NCBI GenBank assembly: GCA_020445405.1
Contig: JAGRGQ010000012.1
Location: 1-64,000, forward strand
Source: Gammaproteobacteria bacterium
GTDB lineage: Bacteria > Pseudomonadota > Gammaproteobacteria > Chromatiales > Chromatiaceae
DNA: 64,000 bases
Reading direction: 5' to 3'
Shown here piece after piece: positions 1-8,538 of the stretch; positions within the stretch are counted from its first letter, which is position 1; every line of letters starts with the position of its first letter. The notes beneath the pieces were generated by a model. The model was not told the DNA's origin. It saw only the letters and a program-made list of their open reading frames with translations, and searched no databases. The translations under genes were made by a program, and so were the position numbers.

Positions 1-1
1 A

Positions 2-127
2 CTCAACCAGACCGGGCAGGCGATCGAGGTGATCGCCATGACGATGGCGGTCTATCTCACCATAAGTCTGTCGATCTCGCTGTTCATGAACTGGTATAAC
101 AGGAAAAAACAGCTGGTGGAGCGCTAA
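2..127 (+). CDS. aapQ: Polar amino-acid ABC transporter permease, C-terminal end (AapQ-like)
   Basis: Only the last 41 codons lie in the window; the gene starts upstream. The visible residues form one hydrophobic helix (AMTMAVYLTISLSISLFMNW) followed by a basic tail ending in QLVER, the usual end of HisM/GlnP-type permeases. The stop is one base before the ATG of the second permease, so the two are translated together. With the two genes downstream this makes an AapQMP-type importer for general L-amino acids. The binding protein AapJ would be expected just upstream. The assignment rests mainly on context. Confidence 0.75.
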   Translation, partial: LNQTGQAIEVIAMTMAVYLTISLSISLFMNWYNRKKQLVER

Positions 128-128
128 T

Positions 129-1226
129 ATGATAAACAACGACTCCCTGCCCGACCTGCCGCCGCCGCGAACCAGCGTTGGCTTTATTGGCTGGCTGCGA
201 AACAACCTGTTCCCTTCGCCGTTGAATACCCTGCTTACATTGCTGGCGCTCTATATCATCTATCTGGTGGTCGTGCCGACGGTAAGCTGGGTTTTCCTCA
301 ACTCGGATTGGGTGGGCGAATCCCGCGACGCCTGCACCAGCGGCGGCGCCTGCTGGGTCTTCATCTCGGCGCGGTTCAACCTGTTCATGTACGGCTTCTA
401 CCCGGAGAGCGAGTATTGGCGTGTAAACCTGGTCTTTGCCATTCTCGCGCTGCTGTTGGTGCTGCTGCATATCAAGCAGCTGCCGCGCAGGGGATGGCTC
501 GGGGCTTTCGCCTTGATCGGCTATCCGATTATCGCGTTCTATCTTTTTTCGGGCGGCATATTCGGGCTGGAAAAGGTGGAGACCAGTAGGTGGGGCGGGC
601 TTTCGCTGACGCTGGTCCTCTCCGGTGTGGGCATTGTGGCTTCGCTGCCGATCGGCGTGATACTGGCGCTGGGGCGCAATTCGCAGATGCCGATCGTGAA
701 AGCGGTCAGTATCGTGTTCATCGAATTCTGGCGCGGTGTTCCGCTGATCACGGTGCTGTTCATGTCGTCGGTCATGCTGCCGCTGTTTCTGCCCGAGGGG
801 ACCAGCTTCGACAAGCTGCTGCGCGCGATGATCGGTATCGTGCTGTTCGAATCGGCTTACATGGCCGAGGTTGTGCGCGGCGGGCTGGCGGCGATCCCGA
901 GGGGGCAGTACGAAGCCGCCAAGGCGTTGGGGCTGAGCTACTGGAAGAGTATGTCTCTGATTATCCTGCCGCAGGCGCTGAAGCTGGTGATTCCGGGTAT
1001 CGTCAACACCTTCATCGCGCTGTTCAAGGATACCACCCTGGTGCTGATCATCGGACTGTTCGATCTGCTGACCACGGTGGAGGCCGGTTTCAAGGATTCG
1101 CACTGGTTGGGCTATGCGCTTGAGGGTTACGTATTTGCCGCGCTGGTATACTGGATATTCTGCTTCAGTATGTCCCGTTACAGTCAGAATCTTGAACGCA
1201 AACTGCATACCGGGCACGCCCGATAG
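129..1226 (+). CDS. aapM: General L-amino-acid ABC transporter permease AapM
   Basis: This is an inner-membrane permease subunit of 365 residues. It has an N-terminal helix (about residues 30-55), a middle stretch with two helices, then a binding-protein-dependent permease domain from about residue 150. The EAA loop that docks the ATPase is near residues 262-281 ([16 protein letters not shown]). The length and the extra N-terminal region match AapM/BztC, which are longer than HisM-type permeases. The ATG is one base after the aapQ stop and the ATPase gene follows 11 bases later, so this is one operon. The substrate is probably a range of polar L-amino acids; the sequence alone does not fix it. 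Confidence 0.88.
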   Translation: MINNDSLPDLPPPRTSVGFIGWLRNNLFPSPLNTLLTLLALYIIYLVVVPTVSWVFLNSDWVGESRDACTSGGACWVFISARFNLFMYGFYPESEYWRVNLVFAILALLLVLLHIKQLPRRGWLGAFALIGYPIIAFYLFSGGIFGLEKVETSRWGGLSLTLVLSGVGIVASLPIGVILALGRNSQMPIVKAVSIVFIEFWRGVPLITVLFMSSVMLPLFLPEGTSFDKLLRAMIGIVLFESAYMAEVVRGGLAAIPRGQYEAAKALGLSYWKSMSLIILPQALKLVIPGIVNTFIALFKDTTLVLIIGLFDLLTTVEAGFKDSHWLGYALEGYVFAALVYWIFCFSMSRYSQNLERKLHTGHAR

Positions 1227-1237
1227 TCGAGAACGAG

Positions 1238-2011
1238 ATGACGAAGAGTGACAAAACAGACGCCGATGGCAGCGTCTCAGATAGACCGATGATCGAAATC
1301 AAAGGCATGCATAAATGGTACGGTGAGTTTCATGTACTGAAGGATATCAACCTTAGCGTTGCAAAAGGCGAGCGCATCGTGGTATGCGGACCCTCGGGTT
1401 CGGGAAAATCCACGATGATCCGCTGCATCAACAGGCTGGAAGAGCACCAGAAAGGCAAGATCATTGTTGACGGCATCGAACTGAACGACGACCTCAAGCG
1501 CATTGACCGGATCAGGCGCGAGGTCGGGATGGTGTTCCAGCACTTCAACCTGTTTCCCCATCTGACGGTACTGGAGAACTGTTGCCTGGCGCCGATATGG
1601 GTGCGCAAAATGCCGCGCAGGAAGGCGGAGGCGATCGGCATGGAGTACCTGGAGCGGGTAAAAATACCGGAACAGGCGAAAAAATATCCCGGACAGCTGT
1701 CCGGCGGCCAGCAGCAGCGCGTTGCCATCGCGCGCAGCCTGTGTATGAGTCCGAGCATCATGCTTTTCGACGAACCCACCTCTGCACTGGATCCGGAGAT
1801 GATCAAAGAGGTGCTGGAGACAATGATCGAGCTGGCCGAGAGCGGCATGACCATGATCGTCGTGACGCATGAAATGGGATTCGCGAAGACGGTAGCCAAC
1901 CGGGTTATATTCATGGACGAGGGCCAGATCATTGAAGAGAATGATCCGGAGTCGTTCTTCAGCGCGCCCGAGCACGACCGCACCAAACTGTTTCTCAGTC
2001 AGATCATGTAG
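1238..2011 (+). CDS. aapP: Amino-acid ABC transporter ATP-binding protein AapP
   Basis: This cytoplasmic ATPase of 257 residues energises the AapQM permease pair. Walker A is GPSGSGKST (about 51-59), the ABC signature is LSGGQQQR (about 154-161) and Walker B is [12 protein letters not shown] (about 174-185), followed by the switch histidine in VTHEMGF. This is the standard GlnQ/HisP/AapP layout at the usual length of about 250 residues. It is the last gene of the aap operon. After its stop there is a hairpin (2031-2056) and then a convergent kinase-like gene. Confidence 0.93.
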   Translation: MTKSDKTDADGSVSDRPMIEIKGMHKWYGEFHVLKDINLSVAKGERIVVCGPSGSGKSTMIRCINRLEEHQKGKIIVDGIELNDDLKRIDRIRREVGMVFQHFNLFPHLTVLENCCLAPIWVRKMPRRKAEAIGMEYLERVKIPEQAKKYPGQLSGGQQQRVAIARSLCMSPSIMLFDEPTSALDPEMIKEVLETMIELAESGMTMIVVTHEMGFAKTVANRVIFMDEGQIIEENDPESFFSAPEHDRTKLFLSQIM

Positions 2012-2030
2012 CCAGCACGCCTTTTTTTCC

Positions 2031-2056
2031 GGCGAACCCCGAACCCGGGGTTTGCC
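2031..2056. terminator. Hairpin between convergent aapP and fructosamine-kinase genes
   Basis: A 10-bp stem (GGCGAACCCC pairing with GGGGTTTGCC, one G-T pair) closes a 6-base loop. It lies between two convergent stop codons. A run of seven T precedes rather than follows the stem on the plus strand, so it is not a textbook intrinsic terminator in either direction. Its position still suggests a role in ending transcription. Confidence 0.4.
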
Positions 2057-2068
2057 GCGGTGGAACAG

Positions 2069-2947
2069 TCAGTGCCCCAGCTCCGCCAGCAGGCGCTCGA
2101 TGGCAGCCAAAGCCTGGCTTGCGTAACCGCCTCCGAAGAGGTTCAGATGGTTCAGGATATGGTAGAGGTTGTAGAGGTTTTTGCGGGTGTGGTATCCACT
2201 GTCGAGCTTCCACGCGTCGTTATAGGCGCGGTAGAATGCACTGCCGAATCCACCGAAGAGTTCGGTCATTGCGATCTCCGCTTCCCGATCGGCAAAATAG
2301 AGCGCAGGGTCGTAGATGACCGGTTCGCCTGTCGCGGTATAACCCAGATTACCGCCCCACAGATCGCCGTGAATCAACGATGGCTGCGGATCGTGGTCGA
2401 TAAGCGCAGGGAAAAGATCGAGCAGCCTCTCTCCGCGTTGCTGCAGGCGGCCCAGATGCCCCCGCGTCGCGGCAAGCTTGAGTTGGAATGCCAGCCTTTG
2501 GCTGCGCCAGAAGTCGATCCAGTCATGCGACCAGCGATTGGGCTGCGGTGTCGAGCCGATGTAGTTGTCTCTTTCCCAGCCAAAACGTTCACCCCGATGA
2601 CGGTGCAGAGCCGCCAGGCGCTGCCCTGCCAGGCCGGCGTTTGAGGCTCCGCCCAATGCGATGTATTCCAGCACCAGGTAGGCATGCTGATTCGCCACCC
2701 CGGAGCAGATCGGGCGGGGTACCCGCACTGTCGCGCTGGCGGAAAGCAGCGTCAGCCCGGCAGATTCGCTCTCAAACATCGCGCACAGCGCGCTGCGGTT
2801 GGTTTTTACGAAATAGTCGCGCTCTCCATCGCTGAGGTGAAAGCAGCTGTTGATGCAGCCGCCGCCGATGGCGCGGGTGTGGAGAGGCTGAAAGGGAGCG
2901 CCGGTGCACTCGCCGATATGTTTGCTGATCTGGCTCCAGTCTAACAT
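2069..2947 (-). CDS. Fructosamine kinase / ketosamine-3-kinase family protein
   Basis: This is a 292-residue kinase-like protein of the FN3K family (YniA in E. coli), which phosphorylates sugars attached to protein lysines so that glycation products break down. Visible motifs are the ATP-site lysine in DYFVKTN, the catalytic loop LIHGDLWGGNLGY with its Asp and Asn, and YDPALYFADREAEIAM, where the Asp corresponds to the metal-binding DFG/DPA position. The ATG at 2947 (MLDWSQ) gives the normal family length; the frame extends further upstream but that part is probably not translated. It is a single gene convergent with aapP. Its natural substrate is not known from sequence. Confidence 0.85.
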   Translation of the reverse strand: MLDWSQISKHIGECTGAPFQPLHTRAIGGGCINSCFHLSDGERDYFVKTNRSALCAMFESESAGLTLLSASATVRVPRPICSGVANQHAYLVLEYIALGGASNAGLAGQRLAALHRHRGERFGWERDNYIGSTPQPNRWSHDWIDFWRSQRLAFQLKLAATRGHLGRLQQRGERLLDLFPALIDHDPQPSLIHGDLWGGNLGYTATGEPVIYDPALYFADREAEIAMTELFGGFGSAFYRAYNDAWKLDSGYHTRKNLYNLYHILNHLNLFGGGYASQALAAIERLLAELGH

Positions 2948-3391
2948 GGGCTGATGATACATCCGTTGGCAACGCACGGTGAAGGTCGCGGTGGACTGCC
3001 GTGGGCGGCGCATGGACGAGAACGAAAAAATCCGCGCCAGCGGTTGACAATCAGGAAAAAATCAGAGGCGTTTTCAGTTTGTTATGCACAGTTGCGGGAG
3101 GGCGCGTCCGGTCTGCATCGATTTTATGCCGATTGCATCATCAGAAATTCATAATATATTCTAAGTCGTTGAAAAATCAGCGATCGCTTTAACTGATAAT
3201 TTTTCTGCGATTTTGTAACATGGCATAGAACTCAATTATTTAGCGGCACATGGCGCGGTTCATCCACAGAGTTATCCACAGGCGCTGTGGAGAATCCGGT
3301 ATTTTTCTATTTCACAGGGGGTTAGCTCGATTTATCAACATTATGAATTAACGAATCGATGTAACTCCGTTACTGACCGCGCGTGACCGGG
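2948..3391. other. AT-rich non-coding region with a DnaA-box cluster
   Basis: No gene is visible in this region between the kinase start and priA. It contains TTATGCACA (3082-3090), TCATCCACA (3260-3268), TTATCCACA (3272-3280), the reverse-strand box TTCTCCACA (read from 3294 to 3286) and TTATCAACA (3332-3340). The first and third match the DnaA consensus TTWTNCACA and the others differ at one position. An AT-rich stretch at about 3145-3240 with an AvaI/GATC-type core (GCGATCGC near 3179) lies between the first box and the rest. This is the composition of an origin or a DnaA-titration site. It could also be DnaA-dependent control of priA. Confidence 0.5.
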
Positions 3392-5596
3392 ATGATGATT
3401 CTAAAGGTCGCGGTAGCGGCGCCGGTCTACTCGATTTTCGATTATCTTCCCCCGGTCGACTGCGCCCCCGGGCGGTTAATTTCCGGAATCAGGTTGCGCG
3501 TACCTTTCGGGCGTGGTGAGCGCTGCGGCGTGTTGTTGCAGGTGACGACGGATTCGCAGCTCCAGGCGAGTCGTCTCAAGCGGGTGCGCGAGGTGCTCGA
3601 CGAACAGGCGTTGTTTGGCGCGGAGGATATTGCACTGTTGCGCTGGGCGGCCGACTATTACCACTATCCGCTCGGAGAGGTGATCGCCGGCGCGCTACCC
3701 GCTCGCTTGCGAAAATGTGCAAAAGAGCAGAAAGGCGGTCTGTCGGGATGGCGCCTGACCGCGTTGGGCAGCGCAGTGGATCCAGCAGCGCTGAGACGGG
3801 CGCCCAGACAGGCGGAAGTGATGAGATTATTGATGCAGTCACCCGCAGGGTTGTCGCCGCAGGATATCACGCTCTATTGCGGTGCCTGTGCACAGGTGCT
3901 GCGTAATCTGGAGCGGCGTGGCTGGCTTGAACAGTTCGAGTTCCAGTCGGTGAACCGCGCTCATGTCGCGCCGTCGTCGGCAACTGCCCCCGATTTGAAT
4001 GCGGATCAAAGGTTGGCCGTCGACCGCATATTGGCCAGCCTCTCAGGCTTTGCTTCGTACCTGCTCGACGGTGTGACCGGAAGCGGCAAAACCGAGGTTT
4101 ATCTCGAGCTGGTCAAAAAAGTCGTTGCTCTGGGTGGTCAGGTGCTGGTGCTGACACCTGAGATCGGGCTGACCCCGCAGCTGCTGCAGCGATTCCAAAG
4201 TCGTCTGCAGATTTCCATCGCGGTAATGCACTCCGGTCTTGCAGAGGGCGAGCGGGAACAGGTCTGGAGGAGGGCGCGACTGGCACATGCGCGGGTGTTG
4301 ATCGGCACCCGCTCCGCGGTCTTCGTCCCAATGCCGGAACTCAGGCTGATTCTGGTCGACGAGGAGCACGATCTATCGTTCAAGCAGCAGGATGGTTTTC
4401 GCTATTCCGCGCGGGACGTCGCTGTGGTTCGGGCCCGGCGCTGCAACTGCCCGGTGGTATTGGGTTCGGCCACGCCGTCGCTGGAGAGCCTTAAAAATGC
4501 ACTGGATGGAAGATATCTCCATCTGCGGTTGCCGCAGCGGGCGGGGGGTGCCGCACCGCCGCGGATAGAGTTGCTGGATATCCGTTCCACGCATCTCGAG
4601 GCGGGCATGTCGCCTGTGCTAACGCGGCTGCTTGAGGTCGAGCTTAGTGCCGGCAATCAGGTGTTGCTGTTTCTCAATCGGCGCGGCTATGCGCCGATTC
4701 TCACCTGCCACGACTGCGGTTGGCTGGCACAGTGCGAACGTTGCGATGCGCGCATGACGCTCCATCTGTCGGACAACCTGCTCAGTTGCCACCACTGCGG
4801 GGGGCAGCGTCGGGTAGACCGATACTGTCCGGAGTGCGGCGGTAAAGAGTTGAGGGCGCTGGGTCAGGGCACCGAGCGACTGGAAGAGACGCTGCGGGCG
4901 CGCTTTCCCGGTGTCGGTCTGGTACGCATCGATCGTGATGCCACACGGCGTAGAGGCACCCTGGAGAAGCTTCTCGGGGAGATCAAAGAGGGTAAGCATT
5001 CACTTCTCCTGGGTACCCAGATGCTGGCCAAAGGCCACCACTTTCCCGATGTTACGCTGGTGGGTATTGTGGATCTGGATCAGGCGTTGTTCGGCGCCGA
5101 TTTCCGCGCCGGCGAACGCATGGCGCAGTTGATCGTTCAGGTGGCGGGGCGCGCAGGCCGGGCGGAGAAACCGGGCAGAGTGATCATACAGACACGCCAT
5201 CCGGAACATCCGCTGATGCAAACGCTGCTGTGCTCCGGTTACGCCGCTTTCGCCAGCGAATCTTTGCGTGAGCGCCAGCTGGCGTTACTGCCGCCATACT
5301 GTTTTCAGGCGCTTCTCAGGGCCGAGGCGCAGCACAGGGCGCCCGCACTCGTGTTTCTTCAGCAGTGCGTCGAACTGGGTGTCAGCCTGAAGGTTACGGA
5401 CGTGGAACTATGGGGTCCAGTCTCCGCCCCGATGGAGAGGCGCGCCGGTCGTTACAGATTTCAGTTGCTGCTGCAGTCCGACAGGCGGTCCGCGCTGCAG
5501 GAATTTCTGGCGGAGTGGATCCCCCGGATTGCTGCGTTGAAATCGGCCCGGCGGGTCCGCTGGTCCGTCGACGTGGATCCCCAGGAGATGTTGTGA
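3392..5596 (+). CDS. priA: Primosomal protein N' (replication restart helicase PriA)
   Basis: PriA recognises stalled or repaired forks and reloads the replisome. The protein is about 735 residues, as in E. coli. In order there are an N-terminal DNA 3'-end binding domain (VAAPVYSIFDYLPP), a DEAD-type helicase core with Walker A DGVTGSGKTE (about 227-236) and the DEEH box VDEEHDLSFKQQ, then eight zinc-ligand cysteines (CHDCGW, CERCDA, CHHCGG, CPECGG, about 440-480) and helicase motifs ending with the QVAGRAGR arginine-finger region. The exact start is uncertain among GTG 3383, ATG 3392 and ATG 3395. It is monocistronic, with a DnaA-box cluster just upstream. Confidence 0.97.
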   Translation: MMILKVAVAAPVYSIFDYLPPVDCAPGRLISGIRLRVPFGRGERCGVLLQVTTDSQLQASRLKRVREVLDEQALFGAEDIALLRWAADYYHYPLGEVIAGALPARLRKCAKEQKGGLSGWRLTALGSAVDPAALRRAPRQAEVMRLLMQSPAGLSPQDITLYCGACAQVLRNLERRGWLEQFEFQSVNRAHVAPSSATAPDLNADQRLAVDRILASLSGFASYLLDGVTGSGKTEVYLELVKKVVALGGQVLVLTPEIGLTPQLLQRFQSRLQISIAVMHSGLAEGEREQVWRRARLAHARVLIGTRSAVFVPMPELRLILVDEEHDLSFKQQDGFRYSARDVAVVRARRCNCPVVLGSATPSLESLKNALDGRYLHLRLPQRAGGAAPPRIELLDIRSTHLEAGMSPVLTRLLEVELSAGNQVLLFLNRRGYAPILTCHDCGWLAQCERCDARMTLHLSDNLLSCHHCGGQRRVDRYCPECGGKELRALGQGTERLEETLRARFPGVGLVRIDRDATRRRGTLEKLLGEIKEGKHSLLLGTQMLAKGHHFPDVTLVGIVDLDQALFGADFRAGERMAQLIVQVAGRAGRAEKPGRVIIQTRHPEHPLMQTLLCSGYAAFASESLRERQLALLPPYCFQALLRAEAQHRAPALVFLQQCVELGVSLKVTDVELWGPVSAPMERRAGRYRFQLLLQSDRRSALQEFLAEWIPRIAALKSARRVRWSVDVDPQEML

Positions 5597-5819
5597 GCGG
5601 TTTAACTGCGCCGGGCACGAAGCAGAATGCGCGGCTATTGTTTGTGATCGACGGGGAGAGCGCTACCTGCTGTTAGGGAAATAGCAACGCGCGCTGTTCC
5701 TGAACAGCTACCGAACGAATACAACAGTATGCGAATCACCGCTGACGGGTGCGAATTTCGCGCATTTCCTGTTATCCTAAAAAACTTTGACTTTCATTCT
5801 GAAGTTTCAAGCCATACCG

Positions 5820-7580
5820 ATGAAAAACCAAGTCGTAAAATTGGTCTCCCAGGCGTTGGAACAGCTGGCCGCCGACGCTGTCATACCCCGCGCAGATCTG
5901 CCGGTACCGCTGATTGAAAGGACCAGGGACACGCGGCATGGCGACTTCGCCTGCAACATCGCGATGGTACTGGCCAAAATCGCGCGGGTGCGCCCCCGGG
6001 AACTGGCGGAGAAACTGGTTGCCGCGCTGCCCCGGAATCAATTGGTGGAGAAGGTGGAGATCGCCGGTCCGGGGTTTATCAATTTCCACCTCACAGCGGA
6101 TGCTTACCACCGGCTGGTGCCCCAGGCGATTGAGCAGGGTTACGGGTTCGGGCGTAGCGATATCGGCCAGGGACGACGCATCCAGGTCGAGTTTGTCTCC
6201 GCGAACCCAACCGGTCCTCTGCACGTGGGACATGGACGCGGTGCGGCGTACGGTGCGGTTGTGGCTGACTTGCTTGAAGCGGTGGGGTTCAGCGTCCACC
6301 GGGAGTACTACGTCAACGATGCCGGCCGGCAGATGGATATTCTCGCCACGAGTGTCTGGCTGCGGTATCTGGAGCTTTGCGATCAGCAGATCGTTTTTCC
6401 TTCAAACGCCTATCGGGGGGACTATATCTGGGATATCGCCGCCACGCTGCACCGGGAACATGGCGAAGCTTACCTGCATCCGGCTGTCGAGCTGTTCCAG
6501 GACATCCCAGCGGATGAACCGGCGGGTGGGGACAAAGAGCTGCATATCGATGCGTTGATAGCGCGCAGTAAGCAGCTGCTGGGGGATAATCGTTACCGCT
6601 TTGTGTTTGAGCTGGCTTTGAACGTTATCCTGGACGATATTCGCGACGATCTGGCGCTGTTCGGCGTCAACTACGAGGAGTGGTACTCGGAACGGACGCT
6701 CACCGAATCCGGCGCGGTCAACAGGGCGGTCGAAAAACTGCGCTCTCTGGGACAGGTGTACCAGAAATCAGGCGCCCTCTGGTTCCGTTCCACTGCATTT
6801 GGCGACGAGAAGGACCGCGTGGTGGTGCGGGAGAATGGACAGCACACCTACTTTGCCGCGGATATTGCTTACCACATGGACAAGCTGGAACGTGGATTTG
6901 AGCGCGTGATCGACGTTTGGGGTGCGGATCATCACGGTTACGTGCCGCGGGTGAAGGCGGCGCTGCAGGCGATGGGCGATGACCCGTCCAGGCTCGATGT
7001 TCTGCTGGTACAGTTCGCCAATCTCTACCGTGGCGGGGAGAAGGTTCAGATGTCCACCCGCTCGGGATCTTTCGTCACACTGCGCGAGCTGCGCAAAGAG
7101 GTCGGACGCGACGCCGCCCGTTTTTTCTATGTCATGCGCAAATGTGAGCAGCATCTCGATTTTGACCTCGACCTGGCAAAATCAAATTCCAGCGACAACC
7201 CTGTCTACTACGTGCAGTATGCACATGCGCGCGTCTGCAGTGTGCTGCGGCAGGCGTCTGAAAAGAACATTGCCGTTGAGCCGAGTCCGGGTGTGGATAA
7301 CCTCGATCGCCTGACCGAGGAGCACGAACAGGCGCTGCTCACCGCACTGTCCCGCTATGGGGAGCTGGTCGAAGCATCTGCGCTCAACAAAGAGCCGCAC
7401 CAGCTGTGCCAGTATCTGCGCGAGCTGGCCAACGATTTTCATACTTACTACAACGCGCATCAGTTTCTGGTGGCGGATGAGCGATTGCGCGATGCGCGTG
7501 TCAAACTGATACTTGCGGTGCGACAGGTGCTGCGTAACGGACTCAACCTGCTGGGCGTTTCGGCGCCGGAAAGTATGTAG
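5820..7580 (+). CDS. argS: Arginyl-tRNA synthetase
   Basis: This class I synthetase charges tRNA-Arg in the cytoplasm. The 586-residue protein begins MKNQVV, the usual ArgS start, and carries the class I HIGH motif as LHVGHGRG (about 133-140). The second motif is VQMSTRSG without the KMSKS lysine, as is normal for ArgS. The end, [12 protein letters not shown], matches the family's C-terminal anticodon-binding domain. An in-frame start 33 bases upstream exists but would add a tail the family lacks. Its stop abuts the ATG of the SPOR protein gene, a pairing (argS with an FtsN-like gene) common in gammaproteobacteria. Confidence 0.97.
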   Translation: MKNQVVKLVSQALEQLAADAVIPRADLPVPLIERTRDTRHGDFACNIAMVLAKIARVRPRELAEKLVAALPRNQLVEKVEIAGPGFINFHLTADAYHRLVPQAIEQGYGFGRSDIGQGRRIQVEFVSANPTGPLHVGHGRGAAYGAVVADLLEAVGFSVHREYYVNDAGRQMDILATSVWLRYLELCDQQIVFPSNAYRGDYIWDIAATLHREHGEAYLHPAVELFQDIPADEPAGGDKELHIDALIARSKQLLGDNRYRFVFELALNVILDDIRDDLALFGVNYEEWYSERTLTESGAVNRAVEKLRSLGQVYQKSGALWFRSTAFGDEKDRVVVRENGQHTYFAADIAYHMDKLERGFERVIDVWGADHHGYVPRVKAALQAMGDDPSRLDVLLVQFANLYRGGEKVQMSTRSGSFVTLRELRKEVGRDAARFFYVMRKCEQHLDFDLDLAKSNSSDNPVYYVQYAHARVCSVLRQASEKNIAVEPSPGVDNLDRLTEEHEQALLTALSRYGELVEASALNKEPHQLCQYLRELANDFHTYYNAHQFLVADERLRDARVKLILAVRQVLRNGLNLLGVSAPESM

Positions 7581-8156
7581 ATGCCGCGCGATTACAAAAG
7601 CCGGGCAAACACTCAGGCAAAAAGGCGGCGGCAGGTTTCCGGGTGGGTGTGGTTTATCCTGGGGATGCTGGTGGGTCTGTTTTTCAGCGCCCTCGCGTGG
7701 ATCAAGCTGTTACCGGCGGACGCGAAATCCTCCGCTGCCGCAGGTGCAGGCAAGACAGCTCCGACAACGCAGAGAGAGAAGACCGTCGGCGGGGAGGTCA
7801 CTCCTAAACCGCGCTTTGACTTCTACACCATTCTGCCTGAGATGGAGGTGGTAGTGCCTGAACCGGAAGTGGTTCCCAGGGCTCTGAACAGACAGAAGTC
7901 GGTTGAAGAGGGCGCCGCCGAAGCGGACCGGTATATGCTGCAGATGGGTTCGTTCAGACAATATGCCGACGCTGACAGACTGAAGGCCAGTCTCGCACTG
8001 GTGGGCATCCAGGCCGAGATCCAAAGGGTTAAAATAGATAACGGTGAAACTTTTCACCGGGTGCGGGCCGGTCCTTACAGTCCCGAAAAGGTCAAACTGC
8101 TCAGTGCGAGACTGAAGGAGAACCGTATCAACAGTCTGATGATAAAGCTGAAATAG
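7581..8156 (+). CDS. SPOR-domain cell-division protein (FtsN-like)
   Basis: This is a 191-residue inner-membrane protein with a short basic cytoplasmic N terminus, one transmembrane helix (about 18-42, VWFILGMLVGLFF), a flexible alanine- and proline-rich linker, and a C-terminal SPOR domain (about 113-190, starting YMLQMGSF and containing VRAGPY). SPOR domains bind peptidoglycan strands stripped of stem peptides at the septum. The order of parts is that of FtsN, although it is shorter than E. coli FtsN and lacks its long linker. It starts directly after the argS stop, so the two are co-transcribed. Confidence 0.85.
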   Translation: MPRDYKSRANTQAKRRRQVSGWVWFILGMLVGLFFSALAWIKLLPADAKSSAAAGAGKTAPTTQREKTVGGEVTPKPRFDFYTILPEMEVVVPEPEVVPRALNRQKSVEEGAAEADRYMLQMGSFRQYADADRLKASLALVGIQAEIQRVKIDNGETFHRVRAGPYSPEKVKLLSARLKENRINSLMIKLK

Positions 8157-8253
8157 CCGCCGCTGCTGCACGGATGATTACCCGAAGGCAGCGGTTTACG
8201 GTAGCCTGAATCCCGAACTTTCCGCGCGTATCGTCGTGCGGCCGAGGCAGCGG

Positions 8254-8538
8254 TTACTGCCTGTCCGGCATTCCGGGCATCGGGAGCGGGCGCGCCACAT
8301 GCGCATTGGAAGATCCGCTGTCCGCCCATTCATAAAGCTCCGTCGTCGCGCTGTCGCATTTGCAGCAGCTGCTGCCGCAGGCGGAGTCCAGCAGCTGCCG
8401 GCGTATCAGCCCTTTACGCAAAAGGGTCTCCAGCATACCCCTGACGGCGTCCGGCGGTGTGTCGAAGTGCAATGCAATATCGGCCAGACTGACTTGGCCG
8501 CGTTGCTGCAGATAGCGCTTTATTTTTGCAAGGATCAT
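8254..8538 (-). CDS. feoC: FeoC-like iron-sulfur transcriptional regulator
   Basis: This 94-residue protein has an N-terminal winged-helix (about 1-50, MILAKIKRYLQQRGQVSLADIA) followed by a cysteine cluster CGSSCCKC (about 54-61), the Fe-S or metal-binding loop typical of FeoC. FeoC binds FeoB and protects it or regulates it. The start overlaps the feoB stop by four bases (ATGA), so it is translationally coupled as the last gene of feoABC. The tail after about residue 75 is rich in Pro and Met and not conserved as far as I can judge. Confidence 0.85.
   Translation of the reverse strand: MILAKIKRYLQQRGQVSLADIALHFDTPPDAVRGMLETLLRKGLIRRQLLDSACGSSCCKCDSATTELYEWADSGSSNAHVARPLPMPGMPDRQ

Noticed and set aside
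84-1217. Long antisense frame over aapM (and similar long frames opposite priA, ClC, the DUF3683 gene and others)
   Set aside because: They lie wholly opposite confident genes, are rich in His/Arg/Gln or otherwise odd, and lack family motifs. GC-rich coding DNA produces such shadows.
5692-5708. Palindrome GCTGTTC-CT-GAACAGC ahead of argS, considered as a LexA box
   Set aside because: The LexA spacing CTG-N10-CAG is not met (N8 here), and argS is not an SOS gene.
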